Shown: in pieces, positions 47,852 through 56,327 of the stretch
Numbering within the stretch: the stretch's first letter is position 1
Layout: the number at the start of each line of letters is the position of its first letter
Assembly (NCBI GenBank): GCA_938091745.1
Contig: CALLJK010000012.1
Location: 1-64,000, forward strand
Direction of reading: 5' to 3'
Origin: Candidatus Bipolaricaulota bacterium
GTDB taxonomy: Bacteria > Bipolaricaulota > Bipolaricaulia > RBG-16-55-9 > DRXL01
DNA: 64,000 bases
Made by a program: the position numbers and the translations under genes
Notes under the pieces: generated by a model
The model's database searches: none
Told to the model about the DNA's origin: nothing
The model's input: the letters and a program-made list of their open reading frames with translations, nothing else

Positions 47852-50800
47852 ATGCTTCAGAAGAGTTGCGCTCTTCTCCTGATGCTTTGTCTTGCGAACG
47901 GGTTTGCAGCCGTTGCTCAAGAATGGGAGGTATGGCCTCAAGCGAGAGACTTTGATCATCCGAAGATTGCGAACGCTTTGGAGGACTTGATCTCAGACTA
48001 TCGCGCACCACAACCGCTCTTTGTGACTGATGCCTTCCATCAAGCAATCTCTTCGGTATATGGCTTACATCGCCAAGGGGATCGCATTCGCGTGATCATC
48101 GAGACTGAATCCGAAAGTGCGCTCAGCAAGATCGCCGCGGCCGTCGAGCGCACCGGGGGAAGGATCGAGCTGAGCTACGGTTCTCAGATTCAAGCCCTGA
48201 TGCCCATAAGAAATATTCAGCAGCTCGCTGATCTGAAAGAAGTGCAGTTTGTGCGGCTTCCCGTCCGACCCGTCCTATCCCAAGGGACGACCGTGAGCGA
48301 GGGACAGAAGCTCATTGGAGCTCCGACGTGGCACAAGGCCGGCGTGGACGGCCGAGGGGTCAAAGTAGGCGTCATTGACCCGGATTTCTATGGCTACGAA
48401 CGACTCTTAGGGCGAGAGCTCCCTCCACGCGAGCGCGTGACAGCTAAATCTTTCCGTCGCGATGGACAAATGACCGACCCAGAGTTCCCCGGCAAGCACG
48501 GCGTCGCAGTGAGCGAGATCATCACCGACATCGCGCCGGGAATACATCTCCATCTTGCAGCGTTTGATACCGATGTGGAGTTCCGCCAAGCTATCGACTG
48601 GATGATTGATCAGAAAGTCGATGTGATCAACACATCAGGGGGCTACGCGTCAGGATGTTTTCGCGGGCCGGGGTTGTTTGAGCCTCACATTAAGAAAGCT
48701 CGCGAAGCAGGAGTCACCTGGGTGACCAGCGCCAACAATCTGGGCGATAGCCACTGGGAAGGCACCTTCGCTGATCGAAATAACAATGACGCCCATGAGT
48801 TCTCCAGCATTGATGAGACCCTCAGCATCGAGGTCGAGTTTGTCAATATAGAGAACATTGCTGCGGCCGCAGCAGTAGGGGCGTTCTTGAGCTGGGATGC
48901 CCCATGTAGTGGAGCCGCTGACGACTATGATTTGGAGTTCGTCTTCGAGTCTCAGCCGCAACTGCGGCGTCGCGCCGATTGGGTCTGGAAACCCGGAATC
49001 CCTGTGAAGGGCGGGCTCTACATGGTCTTCACTTTAAATTTAGGGTTTGTGGGGCGCCATGATTACATTGGGCTGCGGGTCATTAAGAAGCGCGCCGCAG
49101 CGCCTCCTGCCCGGCTCGATATCGCTATTGCAGATTGCTTAAAGTGCCATACAATCGAATACCGAGTCTCGCGCGGCAGTGTTTCGATCTTCGAGCCGGC
49201 GATCTCGCCGAACGCCATGACCGTCGGAGCGTTCCATCACGCTCCAGATCGCTGCCCCAGCACCCTCTGCCCAGAGACAAGTCTCTTAGTCTACAGTAGT
49301 CGCGGCCCGACTAAAGACAACCGAGTCAAGCCTGACATCACCGCGCCGTCGCACGTCTCGACCGCCACGTATGGGAAATACACAGGCGATGGCTCTGGAC
49401 AGAACTCCGGCTTCCCTGGCACGTCATCGTCGGCACCGCATGTCGCGGGCGCAGCCGCGCTGGTCAAACAGATCTTCCCAAAGTTTACGCCGCAACAGAT
49501 CCAAGAATTTCTAGAAAAACGCGCGGAAGACCGCGGCCCTCGGGGGAAAGATAACGACTGGGGCGCGGGCCAGCTCGTGCTTGGAGAGGTCGTCATCATC
49601 CCCAACGCGCCAACAGATCTTGTCGCTTTGGGAAGTGGCCCACGCGAGATCAGCGTGACTTGGAAAGACCAAGCCAACAACGAAGCAGGGTTCTCGCTGG
49701 AGCGGCGCTTCGCGCTCGACCCGGAGTTCAGTGAGATCGCTCGGCTCCCTGCCGATACGACAAAGTTTACCGACACAAACGTCCTGCCCGAGACACCCTA
49801 TTGCTATCGGGTGCGGGCGTTCACGTCCTCGGGACAGTCAGATTATTCTAACGAGTCTTGCGCCACTGGTGCAGCTGAATTGACGTTCTATGAGTTCACT
49901 GCCGAAGCCCGACAAGGGGCGTTCAGCTACATAGCAATCCCCAGTGAGATCAGAGGCGTTCTGCCCGTAGGCGTGCGCTTCGTCGAAGAGCCCAATGTCA
50001 CTGTCGGAGATCGCACAAGCCAGGCGCTCAGCAATCTGAACTTGCAGCTCTCGCCCAGCACAGGCTCGATCTTCGGCAGCCCTAATGCTTCGGGAGAGTT
50101 TGCGTTCTTAATTGCGGTCTTTTCTGATGGACATAAGCTCGCGCGCATCTGGGTGCTGCTCACGATAAAACCCGCCCTCGCTCTGGCGCGACGCACTGCT
50201 CAGCAAAGCCCGCCAGAGATTCTCTTCATAGACTTCCCAGCGCAAATCCGCGCGACGGGCAAGCCCGTCACAGGCTTTGTCGGCTTCCGTGACCCCGACG
50301 GCGATCTCGCGAAAGCGAGCTTTACTGTTATCAACGCGACGGACTTCCAAAGCTTCGAAGTCACTCCGAACGTCAAGGGCCAAAAAGAAGGGGCCTTCTC
50401 GTTCGAGATCGCGACGGCAACAGCACAGACCGCCGCGCTCTCGGTGACGCTCACAGATGAAGCGGGCCAGACAAGTCAGCCCATCGAGTTCTCGTTTGAA
50501 GCCGTACCCGTCGCGATCTTGCGCGTTACGCCAGAGAGCTTGAGCGCAACAGGGATGGTCGGCGTGGGTGAGATTCCCGCACAAGAGATTGAGATCGCCA
50601 ACACTGGGAGCGGGGCACTCTCGTGGACAGCGCTCGCTGATGCGACCTGGCTCACTGTTACTCCCGATACCGGCGAGCTCGCCGCGGGAGAGTCTGTGCG
50701 TGTGACAGTCAAAGCCGACAACACCGCGTTGAGTGCTGGACGCTATCGTGCCCTCATTATGATCCGTGCCCCTGGGGCTGAGAACAGCCCGCAATGGGTG

Positions 50801-51877
50801 CGCTTTGGGCTAGAGCTGACCCCAGCAAGCGGAACTCTGCTCTGGAAGACTTCTATTGGACCGACGGACTCCAGCCCCGCTTTGGGGCCCGATGGCACGA
50901 TCTATCTCTTTGGGGCTGATCAGTCTTTATATGCGCTCAGCCCCAACGGCCAGATGCAATGGACATTCAAAGCTGGTGGGGCTATTCTCTCGGCATCAGT
51001 TGCTATCGCGAAAGATAAGACGATCTATTTTGGTGCGGACGACGGCAATCTCTACGCGATCACGCCCGACGGCAAAGAGAAATGGCGCTTCACAGTTAAT
51101 CTGCCCATTCGCAGCAGCCCAGCTCTTGGCCCTGATGGAACGATCTACGTCGGTTCTGGGAGTCAACCCTCAGAGAGTGCAAAAGTCTACGCGGTGCAGC
51201 CCAACGGAACGATGAAGGGACGCCCTGTCGACGTTGAGGGCGGGGTCGTCTCCAGCCCCGCTCTCAGGGCTAAGATGCTCTATGTCGGCGCGCTCGACCG
51301 GCGCGTCTACGCTGTGAATCTCGACGGATTCTATCGTCAGTGGCGCTTCCGTGCTGGAGATTCTATTCAGAGCTCGCCGGCTATCGGTGAAGACGGCACG
51401 ATCTATATCGGCGCAGACGACGGGAATCTCTACGCGCTCGCCTCTGATGGCAAAGAAAAATGGCGCTTCCAAACGAACGATAGAATCGTTTCGTCTCCGG
51501 CTATCGGAGTTGATGGGACAATCTATGTTGGTTCGCTCGATGGACGGCTCTACGCTGTTAAGCCCGATGGTCAAGAGAAATGGCGATTCCAGACCGAAGG
51601 GCCAATCTATTCGTCGCCCGCGATTGCTGCCGATGGCGTCATCTATATCGGCTCAGATGACGGAAATCTCTATGCAATTAACGCTGACGGCACATTGCGC
51701 TGGAGCTTCAAGACCGACGGGGAAGTGCGCTCATCTCCGCTGATCTTGAACGATGGGACGATCTGTATCGCTTCGCGCGATGGGCATCTGTACAAGATTC
51801 GAGGAGAAGCCGGCCCCGCGCAGAGCCCCTGGCCCATGTTCCGTCAAAATCCGCAGCGCACAGGGGCAAAGCCCTAA
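47852..51877 (+). CDS. Secreted subtilase (S8) with FN3-like, putative-Ig/BACON-like domains and C-terminal PQQ-type beta-propeller
   Basis: Signal peptide MLQKSCALLLMLCLANGFAAVAQ; VGVIDPDFYG, GKHGVAVSEII, GTSSSAPHVAGAAALV triad regions; C-terminal YALxPDGxxxWxF repeats; start trimmed. Confidence 0.85.
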   Translation: MLQKSCALLLMLCLANGFAAVAQEWEVWPQARDFDHPKIANALEDLISDYRAPQPLFVTDAFHQAISSVYGLHRQGDRIRVIIETESESALSKIAAAVERTGGRIELSYGSQIQALMPIRNIQQLADLKEVQFVRLPVRPVLSQGTTVSEGQKLIGAPTWHKAGVDGRGVKVGVIDPDFYGYERLLGRELPPRERVTAKSFRRDGQMTDPEFPGKHGVAVSEIITDIAPGIHLHLAAFDTDVEFRQAIDWMIDQKVDVINTSGGYASGCFRGPGLFEPHIKKAREAGVTWVTSANNLGDSHWEGTFADRNNNDAHEFSSIDETLSIEVEFVNIENIAAAAAVGAFLSWDAPCSGAADDYDLEFVFESQPQLRRRADWVWKPGIPVKGGLYMVFTLNLGFVGRHDYIGLRVIKKRAAAPPARLDIAIADCLKCHTIEYRVSRGSVSIFEPAISPNAMTVGAFHHAPDRCPSTLCPETSLLVYSSRGPTKDNRVKPDITAPSHVSTATYGKYTGDGSGQNSGFPGTSSSAPHVAGAAALVKQIFPKFTPQQIQEFLEKRAEDRGPRGKDNDWGAGQLVLGEVVIIPNAPTDLVALGSGPREISVTWKDQANNEAGFSLERRFALDPEFSEIARLPADTTKFTDTNVLPETPYCYRVRAFTSSGQSDYSNESCATGAAELTFYEFTAEARQGAFSYIAIPSEIRGVLPVGVRFVEEPNVTVGDRTSQALSNLNLQLSPSTGSIFGSPNASGEFAFLIAVFSDGHKLARIWVLLTIKPALALARRTAQQSPPEILFIDFPAQIRATGKPVTGFVGFRDPDGDLAKASFTVINATDFQSFEVTPNVKGQKEGAFSFEIATATAQTAALSVTLTDEAGQTSQPIEFSFEAVPVAILRVTPESLSATGMVGVGEIPAQEIEIANTGSGALSWTALADATWLTVTPDTGELAAGESVRVTVKADNTALSAGRYRALIMIRAPGAENSPQWVRFGLELTPASGTLLWKTSIGPTDSSPALGPDGTIYLFGADQSLYALSPNGQMQWTFKAGGAILSASVAIAKDKTIYFGADDGNLYAITPDGKEKWRFTVNLPIRSSPALGPDGTIYVGSGSQPSESAKVYAVQPNGTMKGRPVDVEGGVVSSPALRAKMLYVGALDRRVYAVNLDGFYRQWRFRAGDSIQSSPAIGEDGTIYIGADDGNLYALASDGKEKWRFQTNDRIVSSPAIGVDGTIYVGSLDGRLYAVKPDGQEKWRFQTEGPIYSSPAIAADGVIYIGSDDGNLYAINADGTLRWSFKTDGEVRSSPLILNDGTICIASRDGHLYKIRGEAGPAQSPWPMFRQNPQRTGAKP
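50850..51850 (+). repeat. Tandem ~120-bp degenerate coding repeats (PQQ-type propeller blades)
   Basis: Repeated GTIYxGxxDGNLYAxxxDGxxKWRFxTxxxIxSSPAIxxDG units. Confidence 0.8.
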
Positions 51878-52962
51878 AGCCCTAGCGCTTGATCTAAGAG
51901 CTCTAACGCCTCGTCGCGCCGGTCGAGCAACCGGCGCGGCGCCTTCTTTAGGCCCTCCTGTAAGAGCGCGTGCACCATGAACGGGAAGACGGAAGTGACA
52001 TCAGCGAAGACGTACTGAGAGTTCTTCTGAAATTCTGCAGAAACTTTACCCCACGTGTGCGCTTCCCCAGCAGTGCACGAGCTGAGACCGCCGTTTTGCA
52101 CGTGGGCATCGCAGATCTGCACGTCACAGTCGTAGCCCTCCGTCTCGAGTCCGCAAATTTGCGAGAGATACGGCTCCGGCTGCAGACTGTAATTTTTTGG
52201 CACCCCGCCTCCTAAAATAATAATGCTGAGCTTCTTCGACCAGCGGTGCTTGGCCAGCCAATGATACGCTCCAAACTCGTGAATGTCTGTCTCTATGTCA
52301 ATCCCAAACTGAAACTTCTCACCGAGCTTGCGCTTCAAGTACGCGACGTTGAGATAGATCGAGCCGTCTTGGGGAGCGCCGCAGAAGATCGGCACCCGAG
52401 CCCGATGGGCCTGCACGGTGAGCGAGCTGTCGCACGCTTTTTTCCTCAAGAGCTTCGCAGCATGAGAACCCAACAGATCGTGAAACTCTGGGGTGGTCAT
52501 GCGCCGCTGAAACGCTTTCTGAGTCAGTAACTTTTGCACGAACTTGTCCGTGCGATAGAGATCGTCTTCAGGGAAGACTAAGTCATAGATGCGCGTCAAC
52601 CCGCTCCGGCGCAAGCGAATATCCCCGATATTGGGGTCTACTGCGAAAAATTCCCCGTCTATCGCTCGCTGCAAGTCGTGATAGATATTCGCGCCTGTCG
52701 TCACTAAGATATCTATAATTCCGGATTTGATGAGTGGGATGAGACAGGTCGTATGGAGGCTTGCTGGGGTCATGGCCCCCGAAAGCGCGAGCACGATCGT
52801 GTGGTCTTCGAGAATCATCCGTCTGATGATCTGATAGGCCGTGCGCAGCTCCCGCCCTACAAATGCCTGGAACGCTGTCTCGATCACTTCATGAGTGGTC
52901 TCGCGGCCTGTCAGTGGAGCCCCAACAACTACGGGCCCCGGCTTCCTCGCTCTTTTAGCCAT
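51874..52962 (-). CDS. Deoxyhypusine synthase-like protein
   Basis: LALSGAMTPASLHTTCLIPLIKSGIIDILVTTGANIYHDL; LGGGVPKNY; TEGYDCDVQICDAHVQNGGLSSCTAGEAHTWGKV. Confidence 0.88.
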   Translation of the reverse strand: MAKRARKPGPVVVGAPLTGRETTHEVIETAFQAFVGRELRTAYQIIRRMILEDHTIVLALSGAMTPASLHTTCLIPLIKSGIIDILVTTGANIYHDLQRAIDGEFFAVDPNIGDIRLRRSGLTRIYDLVFPEDDLYRTDKFVQKLLTQKAFQRRMTTPEFHDLLGSHAAKLLRKKACDSSLTVQAHRARVPIFCGAPQDGSIYLNVAYLKRKLGEKFQFGIDIETDIHEFGAYHWLAKHRWSKKLSIIILGGGVPKNYSLQPEPYLSQICGLETEGYDCDVQICDAHVQNGGLSSCTAGEAHTWGKVSAEFQKNSQYVFADVTSVFPFMVHALLQEGLKKAPRRLLDRRDEALELLDQALGL

Positions 52963-52964
52963 GG

Positions 52965-53636
52965 CTACTCCCCCTCAGCGCTGACGTGTCGCGCGTCAAG
53001 CACCTTGATCTTCTTGTCTTTAAGGTCTTTCACGATCTGACGCCAGTCGTAGCTGTCTATCTTGATGACGAAGACCCCGGTGTCAGGGGTCGTGCGACAC
53101 TCGTCACACGTGACGATGCTGCGCACGTTGACATCATGTGCTCGCAAGACATCGAGAGCTTCTGCGAGCGCCCCTGGACGGTCTTCTAACTCGAGGGTCA
53201 GCCGCGTGCCCTTCTGATGCACTCCTAAGAGCTTGAGCAGCACTTCAAAGATATCGGATTCTGTTATGATCCCAACGAGATGGCTGCCCTCGACGACGGG
53301 CAGACCTCCAACTTTATGTTTGCGCATGAGCAGGGCGGCCCGCTCGAGGGGGTCGTTAGGACTAACTGTGATCAGATCGTCAGCCTTGACCATGATCTGC
53401 TCAACAGTCGTGCGGGCTAACAGATAATTCAGCTCCCAGATGCTCAGTGTTGTCGCATCGGAAGGGCTGGCTTCTAAGATATCGCTCTTGGTGACGATCC
53501 CTAGAAGCTTACCTCGCTTATTGACGACGGGAAGACGACGCACGCCGTGTTTCTTCATGATCTCTTGGGCTTCGAGGATCGGCGTCTCCGGCGGAACTGT
53601 GATGACGTCGGTGGTCATCCACATGCGCACAAACAT
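52965..53636 (-). CDS. CBS-domain pair plus ACT-domain protein (AcuB-like)
   Basis: Two CBS repeats with MKKHGVRRLPVVNKRGKLLGIVTKSDIL; C-terminal RPGALAEALDVLRAHDVNVRSI. Confidence 0.88.
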   Translation of the reverse strand: MFVRMWMTTDVITVPPETPILEAQEIMKKHGVRRLPVVNKRGKLLGIVTKSDILEASPSDATTLSIWELNYLLARTTVEQIMVKADDLITVSPNDPLERAALLMRKHKVGGLPVVEGSHLVGIITESDIFEVLLKLLGVHQKGTRLTLELEDRPGALAEALDVLRAHDVNVRSIVTCDECRTTPDTGVFVIKIDSYDWRQIVKDLKDKKIKVLDARHVSAEGE

Positions 53637-53677
53637 CGTCTCGTCCTCCTAGGCATGAGTATACTCAAATTGCGCGT

Positions 53678-54385
53678 CTAGTGCAGGCTGAGCACGTCCG
53701 AGTTCAGATAGTTTTTGATCAAGTTCGACGGCAGCCGCCACTCTTTGGGGATCACTCTCTCGGAGACGAGATTAGCGCGCGTGTAGACCTCGCCCTCGAA
53801 AAGCAATCGAGCGACGAACGTCGCGCAGTTGAACCCCAAGAGACTGTACGGCAGAGCCTCGCCGTACCACGCCCGCCGCCACCGCCTGCTCAAGATCGGG
53901 TCAGGCTCCAAGAGTGACGTGTAGTGCTCAACGAGCCGACGGATGCGCTCGGCTTGCTCCGGGTGCACTCTAATGATAAGACGCAAGTCCGGCGATGCGA
54001 GAAATTTTTCCAAGGTCATCCCCGGCTCTTTGAGAACCTCCCATGCGATGATGCTGCCAGGCTGCTGCGTGAAGACTAGCCGCACATAGTAAAATACTCT
54101 TTCGAGACCCTGATAGCGCTCAGGGTTGACGTATTTTTTCCGGTAGTGCTCGGCCGCTCCAAAGGCATAGACCGTGATCCCCACAAAATTCCCGTGTGCG
54201 TCGAACTCGTCTATCCCTAGGGCAACGTGCCAAAAATTCCCCAACAGATAGAGATTGACCCCTGGCCCGTCAAACGCCGCTTGCACCCGAACAAAATAGA
54301 TATTGACCGACGAGGCCATCGTCACGACAAAGAGCGCTGTTAGGATCGCCACCTGTCTCAGTCTCCTGCGCGAACGCCTGTACAT
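53678..54385 (-). CDS. Membrane-anchored protein, unknown; possible papain/NlpC-P60-like fold
   Basis: N-terminal TM; FWHVALGIDEF and LGFNCATFVARLL. Confidence 0.5.
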   Translation of the reverse strand: MYRRSRRRLRQVAILTALFVVTMASSVNIYFVRVQAAFDGPGVNLYLLGNFWHVALGIDEFDAHGNFVGITVYAFGAAEHYRKKYVNPERYQGLERVFYYVRLVFTQQPGSIIAWEVLKEPGMTLEKFLASPDLRLIIRVHPEQAERIRRLVEHYTSLLEPDPILSRRWRRAWYGEALPYSLLGFNCATFVARLLFEGEVYTRANLVSERVIPKEWRLPSNLIKNYLNSDVLSLH

Positions 54386-54481
54386 AGCTTCATATATAAC
54401 AGCTCAGACCATGCTGCGCAACACGATAGTTGCGCGCAGCCCATGCAGTTGCTTAAATAAGACCCTAAGGAGGCTAACACA

Positions 54482-55303
54482 ATGGACCTACGATGGTGGA
54501 TCTGGATTGGAGTAGCCGTCTTTGTGGGGATATTTGGGTATATCTGGCTGAGCACCCCGCAGCAGCTGAAGCCCGCTGTGCTATCGTTGGAAGATATCGC
54601 CGAGAGCCGTATCACGCTCGCGCGCACGCCCGCTGGGAAACTCGAGTATCGCCAATTTCTCACGAGAGTCGTGCCGTACTTCCGTGAGAGCGCGCATGAG
54701 TTTAGCTATATCTTGGGCGGGAAGGCCGCAGGGTTTCTCAAGAATCGTGACATCGAAGTGCAACGAGACTCGTTCTTAGTGGTCCCGCGGCGGACGGCCC
54801 TGGGATTGCGTGTTACAAGCCCTGAACCCCTAGAAATTTTAAGTTTTTACGCCCCAGCTCCCAATGGGCTCGACGAAGTCCAAGTCCTTATCGGTGATGT
54901 CTTTCCCCCGGGAGACCCCTCGTCGTTGCGCCCTCAACCCTTACCCACCGACGAGTCCGATATACGGCCCCAGTTGCTGAACATAGCGCTGTTGGAGAAC
55001 AAAGAACTTTCCCGAGGGAGTTCTTTGTTCGAGTGGACATACTTAGCTAAGAGCGATGTCGGGTCTGTCGCTCTGGTGCGTGTGACCGAGCGCGTCCAGC
55101 TGAGAGAGCGCTCCCCACATTTTCTCTATATCCGTCAAGGGCAGGCGCGCATCACCGTTGGCGGACAGATTCTTGATGCCATCGCTGGGCAAATCGTGAT
55201 CTTGCCCAACGTTGAGACTCGGATCATCGAGCGTGTTGGCGAGGAACGCTTAGAGTTTCTACTCTTTTCTGCGCCGGCGCTGCGCGCCAAAGATCTCTTC
55301 TAA
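54482..55303 (+). CDS. Membrane-anchored two-cupin protein
   Basis: N-terminal TM then two beta-rich cupin-like segments (HEFSYILGGKAAGFL..., PHFLYIRQGQARITVGGQI...). Confidence 0.6.
   Translation: MDLRWWIWIGVAVFVGIFGYIWLSTPQQLKPAVLSLEDIAESRITLARTPAGKLEYRQFLTRVVPYFRESAHEFSYILGGKAAGFLKNRDIEVQRDSFLVVPRRTALGLRVTSPEPLEILSFYAPAPNGLDEVQVLIGDVFPPGDPSSLRPQPLPTDESDIRPQLLNIALLENKELSRGSSLFEWTYLAKSDVGSVALVRVTERVQLRERSPHFLYIRQGQARITVGGQILDAIAGQIVILPNVETRIIERVGEERLEFLLFSAPALRAKDLF
54997..55030. repeat. 12-bp perfect inverted repeat inside a CDS: GAACAAAGAACT-ttcccgaggg-AGTTCTTTGTTC
   Basis: Direct reading; located at the presumed inter-cupin linker. Confidence 0.85.
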
Positions 55304-56208
55304 GTAATCCCACGCACTTTGCGCAAGTAGAGCAGTATACCCTGGACGTTCATCTCGATCTCGCCGCGCAAGATCGGCTCTGGATAGTGATCTTTGAGTA
55401 ACGGGGTCTCTTTTCGCACAAAGTGCTCTTTTACAGCGTGGTCGTCGCGAAGAGCTTTTTTTGTCTGCTCAATCTCGGCAACCCAACGCTGGAGCATCTG
55501 CGCGTACTGATCTAAAAGACTTATATCAGTGTGTGCACCCCAGTGGGTGTAGAGCAAGAGCGTGGGCTGGAAGGATTTGAGTCGAGCGAGCGTCTCCAGG
55601 GCTTGCTCTAAGTGAAATGCTGGCGGGGGCGTGGTCGGCAGCAGTCCTGCCCCCCAGGGCCGATAGATCCCCGCAGCGTCAGCTGTGAAAAGCCCGCGCA
55701 GCTTGCGTTCAAAAAAACAAACTTGGTGCGGCGCGTGTCCCGGCGCCGCGACCACCTCGATCTCATAGCCGCCCCCGAGATTAAAGACCTCGCCGCCACG
55801 CACGGGAAGCACTCTCTCCTTGGGTGTGGGCCTGATTGTGCCATAGAACGGGAACATCGGGCCGACGGCCCGCTGCACGCTCTCCAAGAGCTTTGTCGGG
55901 TCTATCAAGTGCGGTGCTCCCTGCTCGTGCACGATCACTTTCGCATTGGGACAAGCTTCGGCCAAGTGCCCTGTACCCCCAGCATGGTCAAGATGGACGT
56001 GCGTGGGCATGAGATACGCGACGTCCTCGCGACGGATGCCTAGCTCATCGAGCGCTGCGAGGATCTTTTCTAATGTGTGCGAAAGGCCCGTCTCGATGAT
56101 AGCTACTCGTGGGGCTTTGAGAATATAGACCCCGTCGTAGCGGTCTAGTCCGAACATCCCTGTGTCGAGAATATAGAGATTTTCAGCGACCTTTTGCGTA
56201 AGCATCAT
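55300..56208 (-). CDS. MBL-fold metallohydrolase
   Basis: LMPTHVHLDHAGGTGHLAEACPNAKV; AAPGHAPHQVCFFE. Confidence 0.88.
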   Translation of the reverse strand: MMLTQKVAENLYILDTGMFGLDRYDGVYILKAPRVAIIETGLSHTLEKILAALDELGIRREDVAYLMPTHVHLDHAGGTGHLAEACPNAKVIVHEQGAPHLIDPTKLLESVQRAVGPMFPFYGTIRPTPKERVLPVRGGEVFNLGGGYEIEVVAAPGHAPHQVCFFERKLRGLFTADAAGIYRPWGAGLLPTTPPPAFHLEQALETLARLKSFQPTLLLYTHWGAHTDISLLDQYAQMLQRWVAEIEQTKKALRDDHAVKEHFVRKETPLLKDHYPEPILRGEIEMNVQGILLYLRKVRGIT

Positions 56209-56292
56209 AGAGATCCCTTCTCTAGTCAGAAATTTGGCTTATAGGCTGTAGTATAACAAGAAATGGCTATACAGCCAAGCAGCAGCGATCTT

Positions 56293-56321
56293 TTGTCTTT
56301 TTTCTGTTGTTCGTCTAGAAT
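56293..56321 (+). promoter_or_regulatory. Promoter TTGTCT-N17-TAGAAT, predicting a leaderless transcript
   Basis: 17-nt spacer; ATG at 56328 coincides with the predicted +1. Confidence 0.5.
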
Positions 56322-56327
56322 ATTTTT

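Noticed and set aside
51000-51860. Tandem repeats considered as CRISPR or satellite
   Set aside because: They are in-frame ~120-bp coding repeats of a beta-propeller, without spacer structure.
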